From positions 1 through 23,379 of the forward strand of contig CAYLLT010000102.1 in NCBI GenBank assembly GCA_964384465.1: a stretch of DNA of 23,379 nt. The letters are read 5' to 3'. The DNA is from CAYLLT01 sp964384465 (GTDB lineage Bacteria > Planctomycetota > Phycisphaerae > UBA1845 > PWPN01). Below the pieces are notes generated by a model. It had not been told where the DNA came from. It made no database searches and saw only the letters and a program-made list of their open reading frames with translations. The translations under genes and the position numbers were made by a program. Shown here piece by piece: positions 1 to 7,102 of this stretch (position 1 is its first letter; each line of letters starts with the position of its first letter).

Positions 1-201
1 ACATACTCTCGCCGCGGCGGAGAAATTGACTAGGTTATTTATGAGCGCGCCCTTACCTTCGAGCAGTTCCTCAACTCCGACCACGAGTACGCCCCGGGCC
101 TCGACAAGTTGACCGAGGATTCGCCGGCGCCATTGAAGGCCGGCCCCGACGGAAGATACCCCATCCCGCAGCCGGGTATCGTCAAGGACCGCGAGTACTG
201 A
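1..201 (+). pseudogene. 3' end of a LamG/concanavalin-like domain gene with an in-frame amber codon
   Basis: The frame that ends with TGA at 199-201 reads GEID, then TAG at 31-33, then VIYERALTFEQF. This resembles the closing strand of LamG/concanavalin-like jelly-roll domains, whose usual form is G-x-ID-E/D-V-x-IY-x-RAL. The amber sits where an acidic residue is expected, so a GAG-to-TAG change is a simple explanation. About 55 codons follow with a polar, proline-rich tail ending IVKDREY. There is no ATG or GTG between the amber and the domain end, so re-initiation is unlikely. The gene starts outside the window. It could be a decayed secreted protein, or the stop could be a sequence error. 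The LamG reading rests on one short motif. Confidence 0.45.
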
Positions 202-528
202 GCGAACGGAAAGAAACGGAAAAGATCATGGGAACGCCCCGGTTCACCATCGAGGCAGGCTGGGGGGCCACCCGAAGGATGGGGTACACGAAGATCGAAC
301 GGCACAGTGCTCTGGCTCAAGGTCTCGGCGCGCCCGGGATCGGCGATCGATGAAACCGATGATTGAATCGCTCCGCGAACAAGACCAGGCTGTAGGTGGG
401 ACGCCTTGGATCACGACGGCTCGGTGTGCTCCCGGTGTTTCATGTGCTGAACCGCGGTAACGGCCGGACGGCGATGGCGGACACAGGCAGCCACGGGCTA
501 GAGGGTACACACCATTCTGGAGCGCGAC
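202..528. other. Intergenic stretch, no convincing gene
   Basis: This gap lies between the LamG-like remnant and the thrombospondin-repeat gene. Its right half (345-497) is the first copy of a ~153-bp direct repeat described separately. The left half (202-344) shows no coding signal that I trust. Short minus-strand reading frames here are proline- and arginine-rich and resemble nothing known; related frames recur at the second repeat copy, as expected for repeat DNA and not for a gene. Confidence 0.6.
345..497. repeat. Long direct repeat, copy 1
   Basis: This 153-bp segment matches 2434-2586 without gaps. I count about 17 mismatches by eye, roughly 89% identity. The right half is nearly identical, including CGGTGTGCTCCCGGTGTTTC. 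The two copies flank the 529-2295 gene in the same orientation. The start ATG of that gene lies about 30 bases past the repeat end. Confidence 0.85.
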
Positions 529-2295
529 ATGAATAGATACTATCGCGTTGTGATCGCCGGGATGTGCGCACTCGCGGCCGGTGGAATCGCCCGCGCGGAA
601 ATCCTGATCCTGGGCGATCCGGGGGTCTCATCCCCTTCCGTGAAACCGCCGAAACTCCATGTGATCGATAGTGCGACGCCGGGAGTCGAGCTTCGCGCGC
701 TCACGCTATCCAGCGAATTCAACGGTCTGCTTACCGTGACGGAGCGGCCCACCACGGGCGAGTTGTACGCCATCGCGCCGGCGCCGGCAAGCGCCCCGCA
801 CCCCGCCTTCCGGCTGTACAAGATCGATCTGGGCAGCGGGGCCGGCACGTTCGTCGGGGGGTTTGAAGTCGATACGGATAAGACCGCTATCGCCGACTTC
901 AATCCATCCAGCGATCAACTTCGCGTGCTGACCCCACACACGAACGTTCGCCTGGATCCGAACACCGCGCAGGTGATCGGCACCGACACGCCGCCTCCCG
1001 CCGGTTCCGCGTTTGTCGGCGCCACCTACGCAATCAAGAAGGGTCTGGCCGTCGTTCCCAACTACTATCTCACCAGTTTTCAGGGCAGCGCGAACGGCAA
1101 GCTCTTTCGCGTGGATCCCCCGGGCATCGTCATCGACCCCGGCGGGGGCAGCGGCGATACCTACACGCCCGTCGGAGACCTGGGCGTCTGGTTGTACCGG
1201 GGCCAGCATGGGTTCGACTTTTCCGCGGCCACGAAGATTGCTTACATGAGCTCCTACTACAACAACGGTCTGAGCAAACTTTACACCGTTGATTTCGCTA
1301 CCGGTGCGGCGACTTTCATAGGGGACTTGCCGTTCAGAGTCGTTTTCAACGGGCTTACCGTCGATTTCCCGCCGCGTATGTCCATCAGCGACGCCAGTGT
1401 GGTACAGAGCAGCCCGGGGGTGGGCAGTCTCAATTTCATCGTCTCGCTGAGTCGTAAGCCGGTCGTTGACGTGACGGTGCATTACAAGACCGCTGACGGG
1501 ACCGCGGTCGCAAACGTTGATTACATCCCGCTTGACGCCGATCTCACGTTCGGGCCCGGCGAGACCGTCAAGATCATCGCCGTGACGGCGCTGGGGAATT
1601 TCAACCAGCCGGACAAAACGATGGAACTGAATCTGAGTAATCCGGTTCATGCAACCATCGTCGATGCGCAAGGCATCGGCACGATCGTCAACAATCCCAC
1701 GGATGACGACGCCGACGGCGTGCCGGACATCTCCGACAATTGCCTCGGTGTCGCTAATCCGACGCAGCTCGACGAGGACGGCGATGGCCGCGGGAACTCC
1801 TGCGACAACTGCCCGCTGGCCGCAAACCCCAACCAGGAGGATGTGGACTCCGACGGCATCGGCGACGCCTGCGACAATTGCCCCGACAAGTCGAACTCCG
1901 ACCAGGTCGACAGCGACGGCGATGGTCTGGGCAACGCGTGCGACAACTGCTCGAATGTCACGAGCGCGGATCAGAAAGATACCGACGGGGATGGAGTGGG
2001 AGACGTGTGTGACAACTGCCCGCAGGCAGCCAACGCGGATCAGGCGGACGCTGATGGCGATGGTGTCGGCGATCTCTGCGACACCGCGCCCACAACGTCC
2101 AACCCCGATCAGCCGGGCACGAACCCGAACACCATGACGCCGACACCTTCAGACGAGAGCGCTCCGGGAGGGACGACACCGGCACCGTCGTCCGCGACAC
2201 GCAGCACCGGCCTGTGCGGGGCGGGCACGACGACGATGATGACCGCCCTCGTGATTCCGCTCATGCTTCTCAAGCGGCGTTCACGGCGTTTGTAG
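529..2295 (+). CDS. Secreted DUF4394-like/Calx-beta/thrombospondin type 3 repeat protein with CGAG-type C-terminal anchor
   Basis: 588 residues. The ATG has a GGAG motif 6 bases upstream. A Sec signal peptide covers residues 1-23, with probable cleavage after ARA. Residues ~40-280 contain repeated phrases such as LYKIDLGSGAGTFVG and LYTVDFATGAATFIG, resembling DUF4394 propeller-like domains. A Calx-beta domain covers ~283-388 (VHYKTADGTAVANVDYIP). Six thrombospondin type 3 repeats cover ~391-527, each of the form D-x-DGDGxGDxCDNCP, which in this family bind Ca2+. After a Thr/Pro-rich linker, residues 560-588 read TG-LCGAG, a short hydrophobic stretch and a KRRSRRL end, the layout of a C-terminal sorting signal. 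It is probably a cell-surface protein with a structural or adhesive role; this is inferred from the domains. It stands alone between two direct repeats. Confidence 0.93.
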   Translation: MNRYYRVVIAGMCALAAGGIARAEILILGDPGVSSPSVKPPKLHVIDSATPGVELRALTLSSEFNGLLTVTERPTTGELYAIAPAPASAPHPAFRLYKIDLGSGAGTFVGGFEVDTDKTAIADFNPSSDQLRVLTPHTNVRLDPNTAQVIGTDTPPPAGSAFVGATYAIKKGLAVVPNYYLTSFQGSANGKLFRVDPPGIVIDPGGGSGDTYTPVGDLGVWLYRGQHGFDFSAATKIAYMSSYYNNGLSKLYTVDFATGAATFIGDLPFRVVFNGLTVDFPPRMSISDASVVQSSPGVGSLNFIVSLSRKPVVDVTVHYKTADGTAVANVDYIPLDADLTFGPGETVKIIAVTALGNFNQPDKTMELNLSNPVHATIVDAQGIGTIVNNPTDDDADGVPDISDNCLGVANPTQLDEDGDGRGNSCDNCPLAANPNQEDVDSDGIGDACDNCPDKSNSDQVDSDGDGLGNACDNCSNVTSADQKDTDGDGVGDVCDNCPQAANADQADADGDGVGDLCDTAPTTSNPDQPGTNPNTMTPTPSDESAPGGTTPAPSSATRSTGLCGAGTTTMMTALVIPLMLLKRRSRRL

Positions 2296-2358
2296 AGAAA
2301 TCCCCGGCAGATCATGGAGGGCGGAAAAAGACTGCCATGTGAGCCAGGTAGCCAGGTA

Positions 2359-2427
2359 GGGCAGGTCAACGACCTGCCGTCAACTATATCGGTCGGTTGA
2401 TGGTCGCGGCAGATCGTTGACCTGCCC
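2359..2427. repeat. Long imperfect hairpin downstream of the thrombospondin-repeat gene
   Basis: Two 20-base arms, 2359-2378 (GGGCAGGTCAACGACCTGCC) and 2408-2427, are reverse complements with one mismatch. They are separated by 29 bases. The spacer contains GTCAAC...GGTTGATG, which can extend the fold and recurs at 3235-3257. The element lies 63 bases after the gene stop and has no T-run, so it is more likely a dispersed palindrome than a classical terminator, although it could protect the 3' end of the mRNA. Confidence 0.75.
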
Positions 2428-2433
2428 GACCTG

Positions 2434-2586
2434 GATCGATGAAGCCGATGATTGATTAGCTCCGCGGACAAGGCTAGGCTGTAGATGAGACATCCAGGAT
2501 CAGGACGACTCGGTGTGCTCCCGGTGTTTCATGTGCTGAACCACGGTAACGGCCGGATGGCGATGGCGGACACAGGCAACCACGGG
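2434..2586. repeat. Long direct repeat, copy 2
   Basis: Second copy of the ~153-bp direct repeat at 345-497, same orientation and same length. It begins 6 bases after the 2359-2427 hairpin and ends about 55 bases before the antitoxin start codon, so part of it may lie in the promoter region of the toxin-antitoxin pair. Confidence 0.85.
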
Positions 2587-2641
2587 TTATCCACGCAATC
2601 AGACGAGCAGCGATTGGACTATTCCCGAATTCAGGTGCCGC

Positions 2642-2887
2642 ATGACTGTGCAAACGCTCAAGATCGGTAAGCGGGAGTTCGTGCTGGTCCCCAAACGCGA
2701 CTTCGAGAGGCTCGCCGCACAGGCACGCCGGCAAACAGAAGACGATTATTGGACTCAATCGGCATTGGAGGCGGAAGCCAGGGCCCGGTCCAGGAGGGAC
2801 AAACCCATTGCCTTTGAGGACGTGGAGCGCGAGTTGGATGCGCGCAAGCCGGCCCGTGGTGCAAGGCGTCGTAGAAAGCGCCGATGA
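2642..2887 (+). CDS. Antitoxin of a type II toxin-antitoxin pair (Phd/RelB-like)
   Basis: 81 residues. The N-terminus contains KREFVLVPKRDFERLAAQ, similar to the beta-hairpin and helix region of Phd/YefM- and RelB-like antitoxins (pattern: ...VLVPK-x-x-F/Y-E-R-L). The rest is charged, with a helical middle and a very basic C-terminus (RGARRRRKRR) that probably wraps the toxin or contacts nucleic acid. The stop overlaps the start of the next gene by 4 bases (ATGA), so the two are translationally coupled. By analogy with the family, it would neutralise the toxin and repress its own promoter. No strong ribosome site is visible. The exact antitoxin family is uncertain; the call depends largely on the adjacent toxin. 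Confidence 0.8.
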   Translation: MTVQTLKIGKREFVLVPKRDFERLAAQARRQTEDDYWTQSALEAEARARSRRDKPIAFEDVERELDARKPARGARRRRKRR

Positions 2888-3171
2888 GCTCACCGCGGTC
2901 ATGGCACATTGAGCTTCTTGCGTCAGCCAGGCGGGAGCTTCTGGGCCTGCGTGCTCCGATCCAGACGCGGGTTCGCGCGGCCATTCGGTCGCTCGCAGAT
3001 GATCCATTTCCACTTGACTCCGTTGCGATGAGAGGCAAGGGTACTGGTCTCCATCGTTTGCGCGTGGGCAGCTATCGGATTGTGTACAGACTTCAGCAGG
3101 AGCGAGAGTGTGTGATGGTGATTCGCATCGGGCACCGCTCCGAAGTCTATCGCGGCTGGGAGGAACGGTAA
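2884..3171 (+). CDS. RelE/ParE-superfamily toxin
   Basis: 95 residues, the usual length for the family. It shows the classic pattern: an N-terminal strand and two helices (SARRELLGLRAPIQTRVRAAIRSLADDP), then GTGLHRLRVGSYRIVYRL, then VMVIRIGHRSEVYRG at the end. RelE members are ribosome-dependent mRNA interferases and ParE members poison gyrase. The RVGxYRIVYRL and GHRxxVY motifs favour a RelE-like mRNA interferase, but the family cannot be split with certainty by eye. It overlaps the antitoxin gene by 4 bases. Both genes lie just after a long direct repeat and just before a hairpin repeat, a typical accessory location. Confidence 0.9.
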   Translation: MSSPRSWHIELLASARRELLGLRAPIQTRVRAAIRSLADDPFPLDSVAMRGKGTGLHRLRVGSYRIVYRLQQERECVMVIRIGHRSEVYRGWEER

Positions 3172-3199
3172 CCTCAAAGAGTGCGTCCTAAAACTCTTC

Positions 3200-3228
3200 T
3201 GTGGGACCGGCTTCCAGCCGGTCCCACA
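3200..3228. terminator. Strong hairpin after the toxin gene; dispersed palindrome and possible terminator
   Basis: The arms TGTGGGACCGGC and GCCGGTCCCACA form a perfect 12-bp stem with a 5-base loop (TTCCA). A short CTTTTAG run follows at 3229-3235. It lies 29 bases after the toxin stop. The G+C-rich stem and short T-run would allow Rho-independent termination. From memory, similar GGACCGGC/GCCGGTCC palindromes are scattered through planctomycete genomes, so it may also be a dispersed repeat. Confidence 0.7.
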
Positions 3229-3234
3229 CTTTTA

Positions 3235-3257
3235 GTCAACTATCCGGTCGGTCGATG
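3235..3257. repeat. Short repeat matching the loop of the 2359-2427 hairpin
   Basis: GTCAACTATCCGGTCGGTCG followed by ATG differs only slightly from the sequence at 2379-2402 (GTCAACTATATCGGTCGGTT followed by GATG). The two copies bracket the toxin-antitoxin pair together with the second long direct repeat. Confidence 0.6.
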
Positions 3258-3279
3258 CTCTCTCTTTTGAGATCAATCA

Positions 3280-4287
3280 ATGAATGGGACGCTGTTCCAT
3301 AGCACAAGGCGTAGAAAGCTAGGAGTCTGGCTGGCAGCATCGCTTACGCTAACACTCTTGGCATGCAGTCCCGGTAATTATTCCACCAAACAGTGGCAGA
3401 TAGTTGTCTCATGCCAAGGACGACTTAAGGTAATTAAGACTTCACCGGCCTGGTTGTTTAATGGAATACCGAGATACGAAACTCGTACAGTTCACCGAAC
3501 CGTTTCAGATAATGTGCGCTCAGGCTGGATCGATCCGGCGAGTGGTCGGATGGCAACCTTGGAGCGCGACTCTAAGGAAGTTGCCGCTGTTCGTATTTAT
3601 GATACAGCCATGGATGTTGAGGGTGAGTACGTCTTCAAGCAGGAGATCATTGACGACGAGTGCGGCCCGATGCTCGCCCCTGGTGGAGAACAAGTAGTAT
3701 TCGTAGCTCAGAATCGCAAGGTTTTCGTCGGTCAGCTTGTTGCAGGAGCTGGCCTCCAAGTCAATGAGGTATGTAGTATTCCGAAGAGTAAACTCCACTT
3801 CAGGCCACAAGGGACTCTCGGATGGCTCAACGACTATGAATTCATCGTAGGCGGATCAGTGAGAGAGTACCACCATGTGAACTTGGGCACACGCACGTCC
3901 GCTCTGCTTGACGGCGATGCGAGTTTTTTAGGTGTAACTCATTCGGGCATAGCTGTATCATCCGCCGATAGAGGCTTGACGGTGGTCAATACAAATGGCG
4001 AGGTAATTAGCAAACTGGGCTATTCTTTAGCAGACAGTCATTTTTATTCAGGGTGTTACATTCATCGAGTATCTCCAGATGGCCGCTATCTGGCGTTTGA
4101 ACATCCGGTAACATACGGCCTGCTAGGTCAGGTACTCACCATCCAAGACCTCAAAACAAATCGTGAAGTCCATCTTCATTTGCGATCGATTCCCAACTAC
4201 ATGGGTTCTTGGTTGGAGATTCCGAAGGAAAAAGGATCTGAAAGGGAATTTGGGAGGCAAGGGAAAACCAGCCATAATCGCCGATAA
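3280..4287 (+). CDS. Putative lipoprotein with WD40/TolB-like propeller features
   Basis: 335 residues. The N-terminus has basic residues (TRRRKLGVW), a hydrophobic stretch and a lipobox LLAC with the lipidated Cys at residue 29, so export and lipid anchoring are likely. The body has recurring motifs such as SGWIDPASGRMATLE, GPMLAPGGEQVVFVA and HRVSPDGRYLAFEH, which resemble blades of TolB/WD40-type propellers. No specific function can be assigned. Base composition is visibly less G+C-rich than the neighbours, suggesting a different origin. The last ~20 residues (after YMGSWLEI) are lysine- and glutamate-rich and look unlike the rest, so the true C-terminus may have been replaced or lost. Confidence 0.75.
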   Translation: MNGTLFHSTRRRKLGVWLAASLTLTLLACSPGNYSTKQWQIVVSCQGRLKVIKTSPAWLFNGIPRYETRTVHRTVSDNVRSGWIDPASGRMATLERDSKEVAAVRIYDTAMDVEGEYVFKQEIIDDECGPMLAPGGEQVVFVAQNRKVFVGQLVAGAGLQVNEVCSIPKSKLHFRPQGTLGWLNDYEFIVGGSVREYHHVNLGTRTSALLDGDASFLGVTHSGIAVSSADRGLTVVNTNGEVISKLGYSLADSHFYSGCYIHRVSPDGRYLAFEHPVTYGLLGQVLTIQDLKTNREVHLHLRSIPNYMGSWLEIPKEKGSEREFGRQGKTSHNRR

Positions 4288-4441
4288 CCTGCCGGTCGGC
4301 GGTAGGAGGGAATCGGCTGAAGAGCAAAAAGGGGATGGTCCAATTATTGGGAGGCCGTCCCACTTCTCTCCGTCCCCCGCACGAACCACCATTGCTGCCC
4401 GCGGGTAGATGTTCCATGTCCAGCACACGGTCAGGAAATGC
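4288..4441. other. Short convergent intergenic stretch
   Basis: This lies between the lipoprotein stop and the stop of the minus-strand zinc-ribbon gene remnant. I see no gene or clear terminator in it. Reading frames on both strands give low-complexity peptides without recognisable motifs. Confidence 0.45.
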
Positions 4442-5000
4442 TCATCCTGCTGGATCGGAAACGACTTGTACAGCTCCCTTTTTAGGCGGGATTGTCCCAC
4501 ATTCGGGGCATCGGTCGGGAGTGGCGCGGAGGTCATAGCCGCATTTGGGGCAGTGGCCGACGAGGAGCTTTTGTTTTCTGTGGCGGTAGAGCCAGAGGAG
4601 GGGCGGAATCAACAGGAGGATCATCACGGCGACATAGGGGAGGGTAATCTTACAATAATGACCAAGGCCGTTGTCTCCGTAATCTGCTTCGAATCCGATG
4701 AATTCTCCGAGGCGGTTGAGGGGATCGCGCGGGTACGTTAGTTAGCTTAAATGTGCCGTCTGGTATGACGTTCCAGCTGACTAACTTCATCTTCGCAAGT
4801 AACTGCGGGGAATACGTGGCAACGGTAAAAGAAATGCCGCCCTTGGCCGACCAGACTCCAGCGGTAAAGCGGCCGGGGGGATTGAAATTGAGCATGTCGC
4901 CGTAGTCATAGCTTCGAATCCAAAGCAGGCCCGACATCAAGAAGAGGGGTATTGTCAGAGCCGTTAAGACGTTAAACAGCCATCGACGAAGGCGTTTCAT
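4442..5000 (-). pseudogene. Frameshifted planctomycete membrane protein with C-terminal zinc ribbon
   Basis: Reading from ATG at 5000, the first frame gives a short basic N-terminus, a membrane segment (VLTALTIPLFLMSGLLWI) and a conserved-looking domain up to DGTFKLT. It then runs out of frame. A second frame, shifted by one, continues as YPRDPLNRLGEFIGFEADYG, a second membrane segment (VAVMILLLIPPLLWLY) and the zinc ribbon CPKCGYDLRATPDRCPECG, ending at 4442. This ribbon is a hallmark of a family of small planctomycete membrane proteins. The junction contains a tandem 4-base duplication (TTAGTTAG on the plus strand at 4738-4745). Removing one unit gives one open frame of 184 codons with K-L-T-Y-P-R across the repair. 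Function of the family is unknown. Confidence 0.85.
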
Positions 5001-5136
5001 CGGAAACCATTCTACCGACGGATTGCTCGCTTACGAGCGGGAGGAGGAAAGGATGAATTATCTTTGACGTCTAGCATGGTGGCGATAAGTTGTGGTCATG
5101 GGGCGGCCTGCACGGGTCACCGAGCAGGCGGTTGGG

Positions 5137-5178
5137 GCGGAAACGGGGATGAGTCCAGCGGAAACGGTGGTGAGTCCA
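5137..5178. repeat. 21-bp tandem duplication
   Basis: Two adjacent units starting GCGGAAACGG at 5137 and 5158 differ at two positions. In one frame they encode AETGMSP and AETVVSP within a 31-codon frame starting with ATG at 5098. Nothing else supports that frame as a gene. Confidence 0.55.
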
Positions 5179-5625
5179 ATTACAAATTTCTGAACATCGA
5201 TGACAGGGGATCCGCCCGCTCACGGAACGCCGTACGTGTTCTCATCAAGAATGGAGGATGACGAATGGCCAAACGTAGGTCAAGAGAGATTTGAGGACAG
5301 GCAAAGTAATCACTTTGAGGGTCACATCCGTGCGCGTCGCCGTCAAAACGAAGCCGTCGCTCCGAACCCAAATCCGCACTCTCGACCCCGCCGACGCGGT
5401 TTCCTGCCTCTTTGGCGCAGTTCTTTTTACCAAACGAACCCGTTCGCCCGATCGAACCCGAACCCCTTCCTCGACGGATCACGGACCCTCCCAGTGACAC
5501 GCCCCCGCCGCCCGACACCATTCGCCGTCCCCGGCAAACGGAACGCCCGTGCTGCGACGCAAAACCGCCCCCCGCCCCCTCTGGCCTTCCCCCGCCGATC
5601 CGTTACAATCCCGTTCGATTCGCGG

Positions 5626-5658
5626 GTAGCGCCGGCCCCCCGTGGCCGGCGTCATGGG
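5626..5658 (+). repeat. GTAGCG-type palindromic repeat, copy 1 (intergenic)
   Basis: The core reads GTAG, arm CGCCGGCC (5630-5637), loop CCCCGT, arm GGCCGGCG (5644-5651). The same layout occurs at 8350-8375 and, on the other strand, at 18965-18990. Compensated arm changes (CGCCGGCC/GGCCGGCG here, CGTCGGCC/GGCCGACG at 8354) keep the pairing, which suggests that the folded form matters. Confidence 0.85.
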
Positions 5659-5714
5659 TACGAATCTATCACGCGGTGCTTCGCCCACTGCTCGCGGAGC
5701 AGTGGCACACACCC

Positions 5715-5720
5715 AGGAGG
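5715..5720 (+). promoter_or_regulatory. Strong Shine-Dalgarno that raises a start-codon choice
   Basis: A perfect AGGAGG precedes ATG at 5722 by one base and GTG at 5728 by seven. Normal spacing (5-9 bases) favours the GTG. The two starts differ by only two residues, so the Tat signal is kept either way. Confidence 0.7.
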
Positions 5721-5721
5721 A

Positions 5722-7080
5722 ATGCCTGTGTCGAAAAAAGATTTGGTCAACCGGCGGGATCTGCTGGTCAACTCGGCGACGGCCGCGGCGCTCGCGGGCT
5801 GGGCGGCGGCTACCGGTTGTGCGACGACCGGCTGGCATTCGGAGTTTGTTCCCGTCGGCCAGAAACCTGCCAAAGGATCGGCGAACGAAACGATCGTCGT
5901 CGGGCTTATCGGCTGCGGCGACCTCGGCCGGAGCGGGCATCATCTGGCCGGACCGCTTCTCTCGACGCCCGGCGTGGAGGTCGCGGCCGTCTGCGACGTG
6001 GACGCCAACCATCGTTACGATGCCGCCCGCACCTGTCTCCAACGATCCAAAAAGCGCGTCGGCGTTTACGAGGATTACCGCGCTCTCCTGGACCGCAAGG
6101 ACATCAATGCGGTGGTCATCCCCGTGCCCGATCACTGGCATGCCCTGATCGCCATCGCCGCGTGCGAGGCCGGCAAGGACGTGTACTGCGAGAAGCCGCT
6201 CACGCTCACCATCGACGAAGGCAAAGCGCTGGTCCGCGCCGCCCGCCGGTACGGCACCGTGTTCCAGACCGGCAGCCAGCAGCGCAGCGACGGCCGGTTC
6301 CGCCAGGCGTGCGAACTCGTTCGCAACGGCAAGATCGGCAAGATCAAACGCGTGGACACGGTGTTGCACGTCGTGCCCGGTGCGGAGTGGACGCCGCCCG
6401 AGACGCCGCCGCCAGAACTCAACTGGAATTTCTGGCTCGGACCGGCTCCCTATGCGGATTACGCGCCCAATCGCGTTCATTACCAGTTCCGCTGGTTTTT
6501 CGACTATTCCGGCGGCGTGATGACCGACTGGGGCGCGCATCACAACGACATCTGCCAGTGGGGCCTGGGCATGGACGGTTCCGGCCCCGTCGCGGTCGAT
6601 GGGACCAACGCCCAGTTCTTTGAACATGGCCCGCACACCGTTGCGGAGCATTTCGAGGTGCACTACAAGTACGCCAGCGGCACCGAGCTGACCTGCCGGA
6701 CGGATAATTTCACCGACGAGCACGGCAAGTTCGGCAACGGCATCAAGTTCACCGGCGAAAACGGGTGGATCTTCGTGAGCCGCGGCGAGATCAAGGCCTC
6801 CGATCCGGACATTCTCAAGATCGAGCTTGGGGCCAATGACGTCCGCCTCTACAAGAGCGACAATCATCACAAGAACTGGTTCGACTGCATTAAATCGCGC
6901 GAGCGCTGCATCTGCGACGTGGAGATCGGCTACCGTTCGGTCACCATCTGCCACATCGGGAACATCTCGATCAGGCTCGGCCGGCCGCTCAAGTGGGACC
7001 CGGAAAAGGAGATGTTCGTCGGCGATGAGGCGGCGAACCAGATGTTGCGCCGTCCGATGCGGGCGCCGTGGCACGTGTGA
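5722..7080 (+). CDS. Tat-exported Gfo/Idh/MocA family oxidoreductase
   Basis: 452 residues from ATG. A twin-arginine signal (NRRDLL at 10-15, then an Ala-rich stretch to about residue 33) predicts folded export, typical of planctomycete members of this family. The NAD(P)-binding Rossmann motif is VVGLIGCGDLG (59-69), followed by CDVDA at 91-95. The family motif EKPL is at 157-160 and a histidine-rich active-site region is DWGAHHNDI (269-277). Members oxidise or reduce sugars and inositols; the substrate cannot be read from sequence. An AGGAGG at 5715-5720 lies only one base from this ATG. A GTG at 5728, seven bases from AGGAGG and in frame, has better spacing and may be the actual start (450 residues). 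Confidence 0.93.
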   Translation: MPVSKKDLVNRRDLLVNSATAAALAGWAAATGCATTGWHSEFVPVGQKPAKGSANETIVVGLIGCGDLGRSGHHLAGPLLSTPGVEVAAVCDVDANHRYDAARTCLQRSKKRVGVYEDYRALLDRKDINAVVIPVPDHWHALIAIAACEAGKDVYCEKPLTLTIDEGKALVRAARRYGTVFQTGSQQRSDGRFRQACELVRNGKIGKIKRVDTVLHVVPGAEWTPPETPPPELNWNFWLGPAPYADYAPNRVHYQFRWFFDYSGGVMTDWGAHHNDICQWGLGMDGSGPVAVDGTNAQFFEHGPHTVAEHFEVHYKYASGTELTCRTDNFTDEHGKFGNGIKFTGENGWIFVSRGEIKASDPDILKIELGANDVRLYKSDNHHKNWFDCIKSRERCICDVEIGYRSVTICHIGNISIRLGRPLKWDPEKEMFVGDEAANQMLRRPMRAPWHV

Positions 7081-7102
7081 GGAATTGCGGATTGCTCATC
7101 GG

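Larger units (their letters stand above)
5001..5721. other. Long non-coding stretch upstream of the oxidoreductase gene
   Basis: No convincing gene is visible in this ~720-base gap. It contains a 21-bp tandem duplication (5137-5157 and 5158-5178) and a palindrome at 5626-5658. A short frame with a good GGAGG at 5252-5256 starts MAKRRSRE but stops after nine codons. Proline/arginine-rich frames on both strands between 5180 and 5640 look like non-coding G+C-rich DNA. The segment 5418-5460 gives phrases (FYQTNPFARSNP) that I associate with dispersed planctomycete repeats, but I cannot confirm this here. Confidence 0.5.

Noticed and set aside
31..33. TAG as a read-through or recoded codon in the LamG-like frame
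   Set aside because: No supporting element (stem-loop, pyrrolysine or suppressor context) is visible; a mutation is simpler.
244..510. Small minus-strand gene in the long direct repeat, with a relative at 2474-3013
   Set aside because: The similar peptides come simply from the repeated DNA; there are no conserved motifs, and the second overlaps a good toxin-antitoxin pair.
5291..5497. Small plus-strand gene in the gap before the oxidoreductase
   Set aside because: It starts with TTG without a ribosome site and has no recognisable motif.
5200..5721. N-terminal extension of the oxidoreductase upstream of 5722
   Set aside because: The extension is Pro/Arg-rich, crosses a palindromic repeat and would bury the Tat signal; a strong AGGAGG supports the 5722/5728 start.
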